NCBI RefSeq assembly: GCF_028823535.1
Contig: NZ_JAQIYM010000090.1
Coordinates: 434,001 to 498,000, forward strand
DNA length: 64,000 nucleotides
DNA from: Pseudomonas serbica
GTDB lineage: Bacteria; Pseudomonadota; Gammaproteobacteria; Pseudomonadales; Pseudomonadaceae
Direction: 5' to 3'
Numbering within the stretch: the first letter of the stretch is position 1; every line of letters starts with the position of its first letter. This document shows, one piece after another, positions 33,734 through 43,056 of the stretch. The notes under the pieces are model-generated. The model ran no database searches. It had not been told where the DNA came from and saw only the letters and a list, made by a program, of their open reading frames with translations. The translations under genes were made by a program, and so were the position numbers.

Positions 33734-34114
33734 TTACCAGTAATGCCATCCGGCGTCTTTCAAGAAAGGCCGGAGCGTCAATTCTTCGGTGCGGTTGACT
33801 ACCAGCGCCTGGTGGAGTTGGGCCTTATGCGTACGGCGCAGGCGACGCTCGCACACCAGAGTTCGAAACCAGGACGGTGCCCGGTAAAAGCTGTAAGGGC
33901 ACAAATGGCGGCCCGCTTCAGAATGGAGCCGATTCCAGCTGATCTTGAGAAAAGAATCGTAATCCTTCGCATGGCGAAGCCTGCGGCTAACCACGCCGGA
34001 GGCTGGTTGCTCTCCGTTTGCCAGCGCCTGACCAACCTCTTCATTAAAGCCCTGCAGACTCCCAAAGAAGGAGTCTTTGTACACTTCAGTCTTGCGGCGA
34101 TACGTTCTTGACAT
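33734..34114 (-). CDS. hypothetical basic protein, 126 aa
   Basis: The start at 34114 is chosen for its GGGGAGAG box. The protein is very basic (many Arg), beginning MSRTYRRKTEVYKDSFFG. The middle contains YSFYRAPSWFRTLVCERRLRRTHK (quoted in part), which suggests nucleic-acid or ribosome contact. No family is named. Confidence 0.65.
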   Translation of the reverse strand: MSRTYRRKTEVYKDSFFGSLQGFNEEVGQALANGEQPASGVVSRRLRHAKDYDSFLKISWNRLHSEAGRHLCPYSFYRAPSWFRTLVCERRLRRTHKAQLHQALVVNRTEELTLRPFLKDAGWHYW

Positions 34115-34323
34115 AGGCGTGAGCTCTCCCCGAAATTCCACTCTACCGAGCGCGCATCGCTAGGTTCAAGCGACATGTGTCACTTTTCGTTTGTCCTCAT
34201 TGGGTAGTCAGGTCGCCGTCTGGTACAGTGGGCTTCGCATCAATATACCCACTATGTTCATTGCGAACGATTGCTGCCCAACGGATAGCCTGTCGACACT
34301 TAAAATCAACAACAGGAAAAATA

Positions 34324-34617
34324 ATGCTCAAACGAATGCTCTTCATTTTACCCCTGGTGCTCGGCAGTCTGCCGGTTGTGGTCGGATCTGCCTGGGTTGC
34401 TGTCTATGTACTGAACTGGAAATTCCCTAACGTTTTTGAGCCTTCGACGGCTTTGAGTGCCAGCGAAACCATGAACTTTATCGGCTTCGTACTCATGGGT
34501 TTTGTGGTTTGGCCGATTGCTGGCGTCATCGCCACGCTGCCGCTACTGAAGCTGTATGAAGTACGCAAGTTGGCTCGTCGCCGCAGACAGGTTGCTCTCC
34601 GCGCCGCTCATGCTTAA
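34324..34617 (+). CDS. small membrane protein, 97 aa
   Basis: The ATG at 34324 follows a CAGGA box. Two long hydrophobic segments (about residues 6-28 and 50-75) are followed by a strongly basic tail (VRKLARRRRQ). The positive-inside rule would place both ends in the cytoplasm. A hairpin (CCCTCAGGCCT / AGGCTTGAGGG, 34626-34651) follows the gene. The function is unknown. Confidence 0.65.
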   Translation: MLKRMLFILPLVLGSLPVVVGSAWVAVYVLNWKFPNVFEPSTALSASETMNFIGFVLMGFVVWPIAGVIATLPLLKLYEVRKLARRRRQVALRAAHA

Positions 34618-34722
34618 AACTGCGTCCCTCAGGCCTTAAACGAGGCTTGAGGGATTCGTACGAAAGGATCACTGGGCAGCAAAAAAATCCCCCTTGGCTC
34701 AAGCCAAGAAAGCACCAAGAAG

Positions 34723-34737
34723 ATCACGTTTCGTGAT
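34723..34737. promoter_or_regulatory. possible repressor operator
   Basis: ATCACG and CGTGAT form an inverted repeat around TTT, with a second half-site-like TTTCGTG at about 34770. Both lie upstream of the CI/S24-like repressor gene and are likely self-regulatory sites. Confidence 0.5.
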
Positions 34738-34817
34738 TATTTAAGCGACTATCATTGCCAATCTGCCATTTCGTGCTTAAATCTGTCTTCATCACTATGA
34801 AAGCCAGGGTTACCTAA

Positions 34818-35429
34818 ATGTCCTCAGTCGCTGATCGCATCAAGCAATTTCGAACCAGAGCCTGTATGACTCAAGGAAAATTGGCCGAGCTTTGTGGTTG
34901 GTCGCAATCACGTATTGGCAACTATGAATCGTCGCGGCGGGCTCCACCCTTGAGTGAAGCCAGAATCATCGCCCGCGTACTGGGGGTCACACTTGAAGAG
35001 CTGGTCAGCGAAAACCCCCTTTCCTCTCCTAAAAAAGTTTCCTATGACTACCCGGTCGTCAGCCTGACCGATGTCGAAGGTATGCTCGCCGGCAACCCGA
35101 TCCCCACGCACACCCAGACTGAGGTTTCTCACTACTGCACGATTGGACAAGCCTACTGGTTACCGATTACCGAAGACACCTTGAACTCTGCTACCGGGCT
35201 CAGCCTGTGCGCCGGCTCCCTCCTGCTGATCGACACTCAGGCGAAATTTGGCTCAGGCTCGCTTGTGTTGGCTCAGCTTCCAGGGAATCGAGGACTCACG
35301 GTACGCAAGCTGGTCAAGGACGCCGGCGACTCTTATCTGATGGCGCTGAATCCTGCCTACGCCATCATCTCCCAGGAAGGTGAGTTTGACGTGCTCGGCG
35401 TGGTTGTTGAATCAAAGCTGATTTTTTAA
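34818..35429 (+). CDS. CI/LexA-like repressor: HTH plus S24-type domain
   Basis: Residues 5-60 form an XRE helix-turn-helix (MTQGKLAELCGWSQSRIGNYESS). The C-terminal half resembles the S24 peptidase domain of phage repressors: NSATGLSLCAGSLLLID stands where the catalytic serine segment lies, and GLTVRKLVKD has a lysine at the expected place. If both are active the protein would cleave itself on RecA activation during the SOS response. The Ser segment is atypical, so cleavage is uncertain. Its stop overlaps by 4 bases the end of the convergent gene at 35426. Confidence 0.8.
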   Translation: MSSVADRIKQFRTRACMTQGKLAELCGWSQSRIGNYESSRRAPPLSEARIIARVLGVTLEELVSENPLSSPKKVSYDYPVVSLTDVEGMLAGNPIPTHTQTEVSHYCTIGQAYWLPITEDTLNSATGLSLCAGSLLLIDTQAKFGSGSLVLAQLPGNRGLTVRKLVKDAGDSYLMALNPAYAIISQEGEFDVLGVVVESKLIF

Positions 35430-36037
35430 CGATCCAGGATGAACGCGTCTTTCAAAGCCGGGAACCTTTGGTCAGGTTGAGCCATTTTTTCCAGCAGGCG
35501 ATCCCGTTCGATAGTGTGCATGGAAAAGTTCTCCACGCGGCTGATCACTCGCTGGTCAAACAGGATGTCGAAGATATCTCCAGCCCTGTTCTTGCTGGAC
35601 GTAACTTCCATATAGGGCCAAGTGGTGGATATCGGGCCTCTCACCCCTTCTGGCCAACGCCCTTTGCGTTCTGGTTTATCCGCATAGGCGCAGCGTGATC
35701 CCCAAAACATGGGATCATCGCTGAGTGCGTCGAACTCATCATCCAGGATCAGGTAAACCACCTCATGCTTGACCTCGTACTGACCATTCACCAACCAGCG
35801 CGTGACGGTTGAAAACGTGTCTGGGATCGAGGGAATGTCGAACAGCACCCCATCCATCGCCTTCTGTCCGGCCTTTCGGCAAGCCACCAGGTAGTTTTTG
35901 TTCAAGTACGGACGTTTGACCATCAGATCCTTACCGCCCAGCAGGGTAAAGCCCAGTTCTGGCGACGCAAACTCGATGAGCTCACAGGGATGGGCTATGG
36001 GGTTGGCAAAGATTTTTGGGATCAAATGAATCAACAT
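35426..36037 (-). CDS. hypothetical protein, 203 aa
   Basis: The ATG at 36037 has an AAGGA box 7 bases upstream. The soluble protein has a mixed fold with a Trp-rich middle (DDPMFWGSRCAYADKPERKGRW) and no recognised motif. It follows the tail-family gene at 36132 on the same strand after 94 bases and may be the last gene of that operon. Confidence 0.65.
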   Translation of the reverse strand: MLIHLIPKIFANPIAHPCELIEFASPELGFTLLGGKDLMVKRPYLNKNYLVACRKAGQKAMDGVLFDIPSIPDTFSTVTRWLVNGQYEVKHEVVYLILDDEFDALSDDPMFWGSRCAYADKPERKGRWPEGVRGPISTTWPYMEVTSSKNRAGDIFDILFDQRVISRVENFSMHTIERDRLLEKMAQPDQRFPALKDAFILDR

Positions 36038-36131
36038 GCATCAGTCCTTACACGAAATGGCAACACGAGTGCACACTCGGCACCCATGGTTCTGCACCAC
36101 TACTGAGCTCATTCAGTGGTCTCTTGGTAAC

Positions 36132-37727
36132 CTACAAGCCCAGGTCTTCCGAGAAGATATGCTTCAACACATGCGGGCTCTTCCACTGAAGGCTGCGCAT
36201 AAACTCATCCGTAAATACCTGCGGGAAATGGCCCTTGTAGACATTCAGCGTCTGGTCATGGATTTTGAGCAGAGCGTTCTGAGTACGGGTATCAACCAAG
36301 GACGCCATGAAATCCCTTTTCAGCGGCTCGACATATTCTTCACTTTCCGTCGCCGTATTGCTATAGGCAACGAGCTCAAGCAGGCCCATGTGCGAGCGTC
36401 GCATGTCGAGGGTCTCGTAAATGTCCTCATTGTGGAGCTCTAGCGCCAAAGCGGAGACGAACGAACGGATCTCTGGATTGGATTTCAACGAACTGGTGAT
36501 GTCCCCCTGCTTAAGGAGAACCGCCATGCTGACAGCGTTCCGGCCAATGGACATTTCACTCAACAACTCAACGGCCTCATCATGAGTCCACGTCACCTCT
36601 TCAGGTACCGACTTCATTACCTGCCTAAGATGTCCAAACAGGTTTCCTTCGGCATTAAGCTGGTCTATGACTTGCTTCTGTGTAAAACCGTTCCGCTTGA
36701 GCACGCCTAGGTACTGCGTTGCCAACTTTGAATCCAGCTTAGTTTCCGCATTAAACCGAGTCATTACCGACGTGAGTAATGATTGCTTTGGGCCGTCAGC
36801 AAAACCAGATAAAGATGAAAAATCGAATTTCTCGTTATCACCTCGAATCATCATGAACACCATAAACATCACATGTTCATCATCGATAAACGATTGATAA
36901 CGCTCAGGGTAGGCTTCACGCAACCCCATCAGCAGGTTGGAACTATTCGTCTCTGTAAAGATATTCCTCATTAATCTGTTTTTGTGATGCTCATTTTGCG
37001 GCAGATGGTCTAATGAACTGGTCTTTCTGAGATCAAGTCGAGCACTCAAAAGATCAATGTGTTCGTCAATTAGAGCCAGGGCTTTTAAAGTCCCCTCCCG
37101 GCCACCGCAAACGATCAAGGCTGCAAGGTAATCCTGTAAGAGCAGCCCCGCGTCGCGGGGATCCACGAGGTCATCATATTCTACCTGAGCCACGAACAAA
37201 CTGGCGACAAGCTCGGTCGCCAGGTGAGCACGGCCCAACTGCTGCTTTGATTTTGCGGTGTAGCTCACAGCCCCCTCAGGGCCCTTAGATAAATCTCGCC
37301 TCAAGTTTCCCAGGCCATGGTCTGACTGAACCAGCCCGCCCGCCTTTGCACAAACAACCGCCAGCTTGGTGCGCTTTGGCTCCTCTGGGTTGCTAATCAA
37401 ATAACTCAGGCCAGCAGCGATTAGGGAGGTAAGCAGAAAAGGATTCGGATTGATTGACTGGCACACTTCTAACAGGCCAGCATCCACGACAAAATAGGTA
37501 TGACGCTCAATAATTTTCCCAATTACATCCTGGGCACGCAATAATTGAATCTTTCCTCGCTTAGATTGAACGTCTAAATCCTTTAGGCTGTTCGCAAGTT
37601 TAGGGATGTCAGTTTCAAGCTTGTCAAAGAATTTTGGGGCATGGTTTCTACTGTGTGTGATTTTTTCGAGGTTATCTTCAAGATCCCGAATAATGGTACC
37701 GACCACAGTGCAGTGACTGGAATTCAC
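36132..37727 (-). CDS. unknown protein with FSEDLGL C-terminal tail, 531 aa
   Basis: The GTG start at 37727 overlaps the stop of the upstream gene by 4 bases and has a GGAG box. The body is helical, without a family I recognise, and includes a likely hydrophobic helix (FLLTSLIAAGLSYLIS). The end, KSPHVLKHIFSEDLGL, matches the tail family. It directly follows another tail-family gene, so two different bodies with the same ending are translated together. Confidence 0.8.
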   Translation of the reverse strand: MNSSHCTVVGTIIRDLEDNLEKITHSRNHAPKFFDKLETDIPKLANSLKDLDVQSKRGKIQLLRAQDVIGKIIERHTYFVVDAGLLEVCQSINPNPFLLTSLIAAGLSYLISNPEEPKRTKLAVVCAKAGGLVQSDHGLGNLRRDLSKGPEGAVSYTAKSKQQLGRAHLATELVASLFVAQVEYDDLVDPRDAGLLLQDYLAALIVCGGREGTLKALALIDEHIDLLSARLDLRKTSSLDHLPQNEHHKNRLMRNIFTETNSSNLLMGLREAYPERYQSFIDDEHVMFMVFMMIRGDNEKFDFSSLSGFADGPKQSLLTSVMTRFNAETKLDSKLATQYLGVLKRNGFTQKQVIDQLNAEGNLFGHLRQVMKSVPEEVTWTHDEAVELLSEMSIGRNAVSMAVLLKQGDITSSLKSNPEIRSFVSALALELHNEDIYETLDMRRSHMGLLELVAYSNTATESEEYVEPLKRDFMASLVDTRTQNALLKIHDQTLNVYKGHFPQVFTDEFMRSLQWKSPHVLKHIFSEDLGL

Positions 37728-39232
37728 AGACCAATCTCCGAAGAAAATATTGAAGCAGCAAACTTAAGATTTCTGCACATCAGAGATTTATCCAGACCAG
37801 AGAGTTCGTGTAAAAACGCCGCATTCACAGAGTAGTTTTCAACCAGGTGTTCAAAGAAGGCCATTGTTTCAACATTTTGGCCTAGTAGCGTACCGAGGGT
37901 AAAGAATGATCTCGACACTCCCACTGTAGTCGCCATTTTTTCTTTGAGTGTTGCGACAGCCACATCGACCTGATGCTGCGATGGTTGATCATCTCGGATG
38001 TGAAATAGGTGACTCATGCAGTGGTGATAGGCGCCGACTAGATTTGATATTTTCCGGTGATTCCTTGGCCAGGTGCCATCGCTGAAGTCATTGACCAAAA
38101 GACTCGAACTTATTTCGTGGTCTTCGGCGATTACGGCGAAGGATTTCTCCACGAAGTCGTAGAACGTGGTCTCCAGTTTTCCGCTACCCGTCTTCAAGCC
38201 TTCGGCAATGGAAATGATCTGGAATTCGAGGGCGCGGCTCGACCAATCTTTCGTGACGCTTCTCTGGTCGGGCGTGTCCTCCAACAATGACAGGAGAAAT
38301 CGCTGTTTCCAGTCCAGGCACAAGGCGCCTTCATGGATCTTCAATGCGGCGTCACGGGCCGACATCCCGAAGTAGTGTTCGTAATCGCACCAGTTGAACA
38401 AGTCCGTGTTCACGTACCCCGCCTGCCACTGGCCAGCAAACCCGAGTTTCATGCTTTCGCAAGCCAGGTCGCGTTTATCCTCAGGGAAACTCTCCAACAC
38501 CTCGAACATCAAGCGCGACGCCGTGTGCGCAAGAGACCGCCCTTCCCCTGCGGTGCGCTGGATCACATCGCCCACGCAATGAGCCCACATACTCGAGGTG
38601 ATGTCGGTTAACCCTTTTGGCTCAATACCCACGCTCACCAAATGGGTCAGCCAGTTCTTCTCCAGCTCGAAGTCAAATTCGGCGTCGCGGCAATATGTCG
38701 TTTGGAAGGTCTGGAATTCGACATCAGACAGCTTCAGCAACTCGGTGACAACCTCAAATCGGCCCAATAACCTGGCCACTGAGAACAGGTTGTCGACAAA
38801 GTAATGCTGAGGCTCGCCGGCGCAGGATTGGACAAAATCCATTGCATTGACCGTGTCCTGATTCTGGGTCATCCAATACGCCTGGTAGTAGGACTCTTTG
38901 TACCAGCGCATCGCCTTGCGCAGGGGATACAGGTCGACGTGCATGCCCTTGGCCAGCAGGTTTTTTTCCATGTCTTCGATAAACCTGCAAACGTCTTTGT
39001 CCAGGCGACCCAGCAACTTGGACAACTCACCCACTGGACGGTCGTTTAACCCGAGCAGGTAAAACTCCCGGTACAGTGTTCGTAGACTGTCCTCCGTCAC
39101 GACGTAGCCTTCCGCTATCGCGGTCTCGAACGCACGCAGGGATTGAACAATGAGGTCAGCCAGTGCCGGTGTCTCGGCCCAACGCTTTACGAAGGCCGGC
39201 GCCGCACAGTGCGCAGTAGTGATCGGGTACAT
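37724..39232 (-). CDS. unknown protein with FSSEIGL C-terminal tail, 502 aa
   Basis: The ATG at 39232 has an AAGGA box. The protein is soluble and helical, rich in aromatic residues (for example RWYKESYYQAYW), with no recognised domain. It ends LKFAASIFSSEIGL, a member of the tail family. It lies between a DEDD exonuclease gene and the 36132 tail gene in one operon. Confidence 0.8.
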   Translation of the reverse strand: MYPITTAHCAAPAFVKRWAETPALADLIVQSLRAFETAIAEGYVVTEDSLRTLYREFYLLGLNDRPVGELSKLLGRLDKDVCRFIEDMEKNLLAKGMHVDLYPLRKAMRWYKESYYQAYWMTQNQDTVNAMDFVQSCAGEPQHYFVDNLFSVARLLGRFEVVTELLKLSDVEFQTFQTTYCRDAEFDFELEKNWLTHLVSVGIEPKGLTDITSSMWAHCVGDVIQRTAGEGRSLAHTASRLMFEVLESFPEDKRDLACESMKLGFAGQWQAGYVNTDLFNWCDYEHYFGMSARDAALKIHEGALCLDWKQRFLLSLLEDTPDQRSVTKDWSSRALEFQIISIAEGLKTGSGKLETTFYDFVEKSFAVIAEDHEISSSLLVNDFSDGTWPRNHRKISNLVGAYHHCMSHLFHIRDDQPSQHQVDVAVATLKEKMATTVGVSRSFFTLGTLLGQNVETMAFFEHLVENYSVNAAFLHELSGLDKSLMCRNLKFAASIFSSEIGL

Positions 39233-39262
39233 GGAAGTCCTTTGATTCCCTGGTTATCAGGC

Positions 39263-39853
39263 TTACTTCGCCGGGCGGTCACGCCAGACGCTTTCTCGGC
39301 GGCCCAAAGCTACAGGCAGGAGACGGGCAATGTTGAGAGCGTCGTCGATTCCACGGTGTGCCGTGCCTTCAAAGGCCAGGTTCTCGTAGCGCAGGGCCTT
39401 ACCCAGACCGGCGCCTTTGTCTTTCAGACCCAAGACCTTGCCGTAACGAGCTTTGTAGTTGATGTGCTGAATTGTCAGAAACGCCGGCGCCGGCACATTG
39501 ATAAGCTGCGCATTGCGCTCGAACTGCTTGCGGTCGTAATCGCCCCAGCTTCCCCAGGCGTCGATAGCGCCGAATTGAGCCTGGCACTGAGCAATCCACG
39601 CCTCAAAGAGCGCAATCGCTTCCACGAAGCCAGGGGCGCCTTCCACGTCATGCTGGGTGATGCTGGTCAGCTGGGTGCAGAACGCCGACAGTTGCGGCTT
39701 CACGACCGGACGCACGAAGGTTTGGAACTGCGCCACTACCTGAAGCTCGGGATTCACCAAGCAGGCCCCGATTTCGATGATTTCCATCTGGTTGCGGTCA
39801 AACTGCGGTTGATCGCAGGTAGCTTCGAGGTCGAGCGCAATGAGGTTATTCAA
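39263..39853 (-). CDS. DEDDh 3'-5' exonuclease (ERI1/KapD-like)
   Basis: The start is a TTG at 39853 with an AAGGAT box 5 bases upstream. The 196-aa protein has all exonuclease motifs: ALDLEATC (D-x-E) at residues 7-12, TSITQHDV, WGSWGDYDRKQFERN (motif II), and HRGIDDALNIARLL with the catalytic His and Asp. The arrangement is that of the ERI1/KapD branch, which trims structured RNA or single-stranded ends. It is encoded within the AcrVA2-like operon, between two unlike tail-type genes. Confidence 0.88.
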   Translation of the reverse strand: MNNLIALDLEATCDQPQFDRNQMEIIEIGACLVNPELQVVAQFQTFVRPVVKPQLSAFCTQLTSITQHDVEGAPGFVEAIALFEAWIAQCQAQFGAIDAWGSWGDYDRKQFERNAQLINVPAPAFLTIQHINYKARYGKVLGLKDKGAGLGKALRYENLAFEGTAHRGIDDALNIARLLPVALGRRESVWRDRPAK

Positions 39854-39862
39854 TTTTTATCC

Positions 39863-41092
39863 TTAAATTGACAAATCGTCACAAAACACTCTAGCCAGTA
39901 CCGTCATATTTTTCAACCGAGGCGGGAGCGATGGATCATTGGTCTTTTTATACAGCGCGGCGATCAACTCATCGGCCTGGGCGTCGTCCGGTACTGTCGC
40001 GATGGCACTGACCATCGTCGGGACGCCAATGCTCTGGATGAAGCTCTTAACTGCCTGCTCATAGAGCGGATTATCGGATTTATCGCCGGCCAGGTCGATA
40101 CAGAAGTCCCTGAGCCAATCCTTACGTTCTGCGAGGTCGAGCAGGAAGCCAGTGTTCTCGTATTGTATGCCGACGTAGTACATGTTGGCACAGGCCTCAG
40201 GGGTCGGCTTCACCAGGTGCATCCACTGTTCCAGAAGGGTCACCTGCTGTTCCCGGAAATTATCCTCGTGGGAGCTGTGCAAAAGGTCTCGGAAAATATA
40301 CTTGCGACTGCTCAAGACTTCCTGAATCAGTTGAACTCCGTTTGCCTTCAGATAATTCTGAACAGCCGGCACCTCGACCAAGTCAGGATCCCAACGTGGA
40401 TTGTATTCGCTAAAAATACTGTTGTTTTCCTTATCTACGAAAGAAAACTGGCTTAACAGCTTTTGATGAATTTCTGAGCGCGCAAGTTCAACCTTACCCA
40501 ATAACAGCTGTCGAACATTTAATGTCTCACTGTACCTGGCTAGACGAAGGTAAAGAATAGCGTCCCGACTCATTCGCTCGGCTGAACATTTGGTAATCAG
40601 ATCAACCACAACATGATTATCAGACTCGACATGAATCATTAACTGCTCGCGATCATTAATTGGGTTGTATGCCGCAAATGAATCACGACTTTCCTTGCTT
40701 TTATAAATCTCCTTCATGGGAAGTGGCAGTGGCGAAGAAAGCGCACCTTGCAAATGAGGCTTAACCTTTATGGAGATGTCATCCACATATTTTTTGATGA
40801 CATCCCTATCATCTTTATCAAACTTCGACCAATTGTAAATATCAGCCACCCTTTCGCCGCCAAACGCCAAGGCGACGGCGATCAGATGAGCAATACCACC
40901 AACATATGTATCTCTATCGAGCTCTGGGTAGTTGGTTTCACTCTCGGCAAGTTCACTCGCAGTTACCCCTGCCGCCATTTGCTCCAGCAAATACGTTTGG
41001 CATTGCTGGATCGCATGACCTGATTTAAAAAACTCTGGATCTTCAAAACCAAATTCTTCAAAGTATTTCAGGTAATCGGAAATATTTATCAT
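39863..41092 (-). CDS. unknown protein with variant tail (FCDDLSI), 409 aa
   Basis: The ATG at 41092 overlaps the stop of the AcrVA2-like gene by 4 bases. The soluble protein has no recognised domain. The end, MTVLARVFCDDLSI, keeps the phenylalanine, acidic residue and leucine of the tail family, but the last two residues are S-I instead of G-L. The AT-rich 40.3-41.0 kb stretch sets it apart from its neighbours. Confidence 0.75.
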   Translation of the reverse strand: MINISDYLKYFEEFGFEDPEFFKSGHAIQQCQTYLLEQMAAGVTASELAESETNYPELDRDTYVGGIAHLIAVALAFGGERVADIYNWSKFDKDDRDVIKKYVDDISIKVKPHLQGALSSPLPLPMKEIYKSKESRDSFAAYNPINDREQLMIHVESDNHVVVDLITKCSAERMSRDAILYLRLARYSETLNVRQLLLGKVELARSEIHQKLLSQFSFVDKENNSIFSEYNPRWDPDLVEVPAVQNYLKANGVQLIQEVLSSRKYIFRDLLHSSHEDNFREQQVTLLEQWMHLVKPTPEACANMYYVGIQYENTGFLLDLAERKDWLRDFCIDLAGDKSDNPLYEQAVKSFIQSIGVPTMVSAIATVPDDAQADELIAALYKKTNDPSLPPRLKNMTVLARVFCDDLSI

Positions 41093-42291
41093 GGCGACCG
41101 AATCTCGTAGTCCTTAACTTTCACCCCTTCATTGAGGAGTTCCTTGTTAACGATGACTTCTGGAATCCGCCGTAGTTCTGGCGTCTTCGCTTGGCCAGTG
41201 CCCATCCACCGAATCCCGAAGTAACCAGAGCGGTAATGAGGTGCTTTGGTGCCTGGCGTGAGTGATCCCGAGGCTATCCGTTCATGGCGCGGAGTATAGC
41301 TTTGCGGGCCAACCACAATTCGGTCGTAGGTGCGCTGCAGTTGGCGAGAGAGCTTGCCGCGCTTCTTCTCAGCGACAGACTCCATGCGCTTTTCCAGATC
41401 ACTGGCTTCATTGACTGTGACTTGCTGACGACGTTCAACGTTCAAGTAGAAAAGCACTTTAAACAGCCGAGTGAAGTTCCTTCGATAAGCATCCATGAAA
41501 ATGTCGAGTTCACGAGGTGAACTCAGCTGGACAGATTTTTTGCTCATAATGTGGTTGAGGTTTCGCTCGAGCATATCCCCCAGCGCCTCATTTTCATCCT
41601 GAATATATAGACTGGCATAGTCCATTGCGTCAAATTGCACCGACTGCGTCTTCCTGCTATTCAGCGGTGAAGCACTAAAGCCAACGTACAAGAGCCTTGT
41701 TGGTTTATGGGGGTCAAGTTCTAGCCCTTCCCTGTCAACTGCTGACATTTTTGGCAGGACATCGAATTGACGCTCTTGAATATAGCAACCTTCACAGACA
41801 CTCAAGCGCCCGTCATCATAAATAATATAATCTGATGCTCGACGAAACTCTGGGGGCTCAAACTCTATGTAACAAGTGCGTTTTGGAGCCGCAAGAAATC
41901 GAACGGGGATATTCTTTTTAACGCCGGTGTCATCAAGCAACATGCTTAAAGATTCATTGACTGTGTAGATAGGGCCTTTTGCTTCCTGATGGCGAATAAT
42001 CGCATAGCAGGTTTCAATTGAACCACGATTCCAGCCAGACTCTGCCATTTTTGACAAGAAGTTGTTGTCGCTCATTAACTCAGACAGAACTTCCAGTCCG
42101 GAATATTCCTTCCTGGCGAATTCGACCAGCTTTTGATATTGGTCACCAAGGACAGCACTTCGCAATGTTTTAACCGGCTCAAGCGACATTCGCCGTGGAG
42201 CGCACATCGTCAGCGAATCGCCACTAATTTGTTCTAGTTCTTTGAGGGCTTCGATGATTTTGTGATCAGGGCGCATAAGCTGAAAATCCAT
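41089..42291 (-). CDS. AcrVA2-like protein, 400 aa
   Basis: The C-terminal 40 residues (IRWMGTGQAKTPELRRIP, then EVIVN) resemble the end of AcrVA2, the Cas12a inhibitor that lowers Cas12a mRNA. In AcrVA2 a YWQGTGQAK-type motif is followed by R-x3-P-x-V-x-VN. A central NIPVRFLAAPKRTCYIEF strand also matches the AcrVA2 pattern. Homologues are known from mobile elements in hosts without Cas12a, so the role may be broader. It is the first gene of an operon with a tail-variant gene, an exonuclease and two tail-family genes. The start could be 42291 or the ATG at 42276. Recognition is from memory of the family. Confidence 0.65.
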   Translation of the reverse strand: MDFQLMRPDHKIIEALKELEQISGDSLTMCAPRRMSLEPVKTLRSAVLGDQYQKLVEFARKEYSGLEVLSELMSDNNFLSKMAESGWNRGSIETCYAIIRHQEAKGPIYTVNESLSMLLDDTGVKKNIPVRFLAAPKRTCYIEFEPPEFRRASDYIIYDDGRLSVCEGCYIQERQFDVLPKMSAVDREGLELDPHKPTRLLYVGFSASPLNSRKTQSVQFDAMDYASLYIQDENEALGDMLERNLNHIMSKKSVQLSSPRELDIFMDAYRRNFTRLFKVLFYLNVERRQQVTVNEASDLEKRMESVAEKKRGKLSRQLQRTYDRIVVGPQSYTPRHERIASGSLTPGTKAPHYRSGYFGIRWMGTGQAKTPELRRIPEVIVNKELLNEGVKVKDYEIRSP

Positions 42292-42431
42292 AGGTTGAAT
42301 CGCCAGTATAAAGATGGATCCCCCGGCCTGGCAAAGATGTCCCCGATATCCTGGTTTTCATAGCTTTTGGCCACAGGTGATGCGGGCCTCGGTTGTTGGT
42401 ATTGTAGGCCTCCCTTCCGAGAGGTGTCGCC

Positions 42432-43052
42432 ATGCTCGACCTTAGTGGTTTCCCAATTTCGAACGTTGCCCACAGCGCTGATGTTGGCCGATGGCACAGT
42501 GTAGCCACCGTAGGGGGCTACAAGCAGCCGCTGTCATCGCACTCCCACCTGGTCACGATGTACTGTCGCTACCTGGTAGCATCCATTGATCCCAAGGTGA
42601 GCACAGAAGATTTGCTGCTATTGCTGGAAACGGCCATGTGGCATGACATGCCTGAGACCAAGACTGGCGACATGTCGACCCCATTGAAACGGTGTATTGA
42701 GCGGGACTACCCCAAAGGTGAGTCGCCCCTCGATAAGCTTGAAATGAAACTGTGCCCGCCGTACGCCCAGCTCAAGGAGCGGATCAAAGGATCCTACCTA
42801 GAAGTCATCCTAAAATTGGCCGATATCATGGATGCCATCCATTTCATTGAACGCTCCGGCGTCGGGAAGGCAGCAGGCCGTATCTCCCGTGAGCGTTGCG
42901 TGGCTTTCCAGAGCTATGTCACATTGGGGCATAGCAAATGGCCGGAATACAACTGGCTGGGAGCTTCAGTTGTCCTGGACGATTTGCTTAATGGCGAACC
43001 AGACACCCTCGACTTCGAAGAAATGATCAAAGAGGTCAAACTCAAGGAATAA
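42432..43052 (+). CDS. YfbR-like HD-domain 5'-nucleotidase
   Basis: The ATG at 42432 has a GAGAGG box. The 206-aa protein has an HD-domain fold with the YfbR-like signature: SSHSHLVTMYCRYL, then TAMWHDMPETKTGDMSTPLK, and KLADIMDAIHFIE as the late metal-ligand helix. YfbR removes phosphate from deoxynucleoside monophosphates, and plasmid or phage relatives adjust the dNTP pool. It fits next to the plasmid's thymidylate kinase and ligase. The next gene follows after 4 bases. Confidence 0.82.
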   Translation: MLDLSGFPISNVAHSADVGRWHSVATVGGYKQPLSSHSHLVTMYCRYLVASIDPKVSTEDLLLLLETAMWHDMPETKTGDMSTPLKRCIERDYPKGESPLDKLEMKLCPPYAQLKERIKGSYLEVILKLADIMDAIHFIERSGVGKAAGRISRERCVAFQSYVTLGHSKWPEYNWLGASVVLDDLLNGEPDTLDFEEMIKEVKLKE

Positions 43053-43056
43053 AAGC

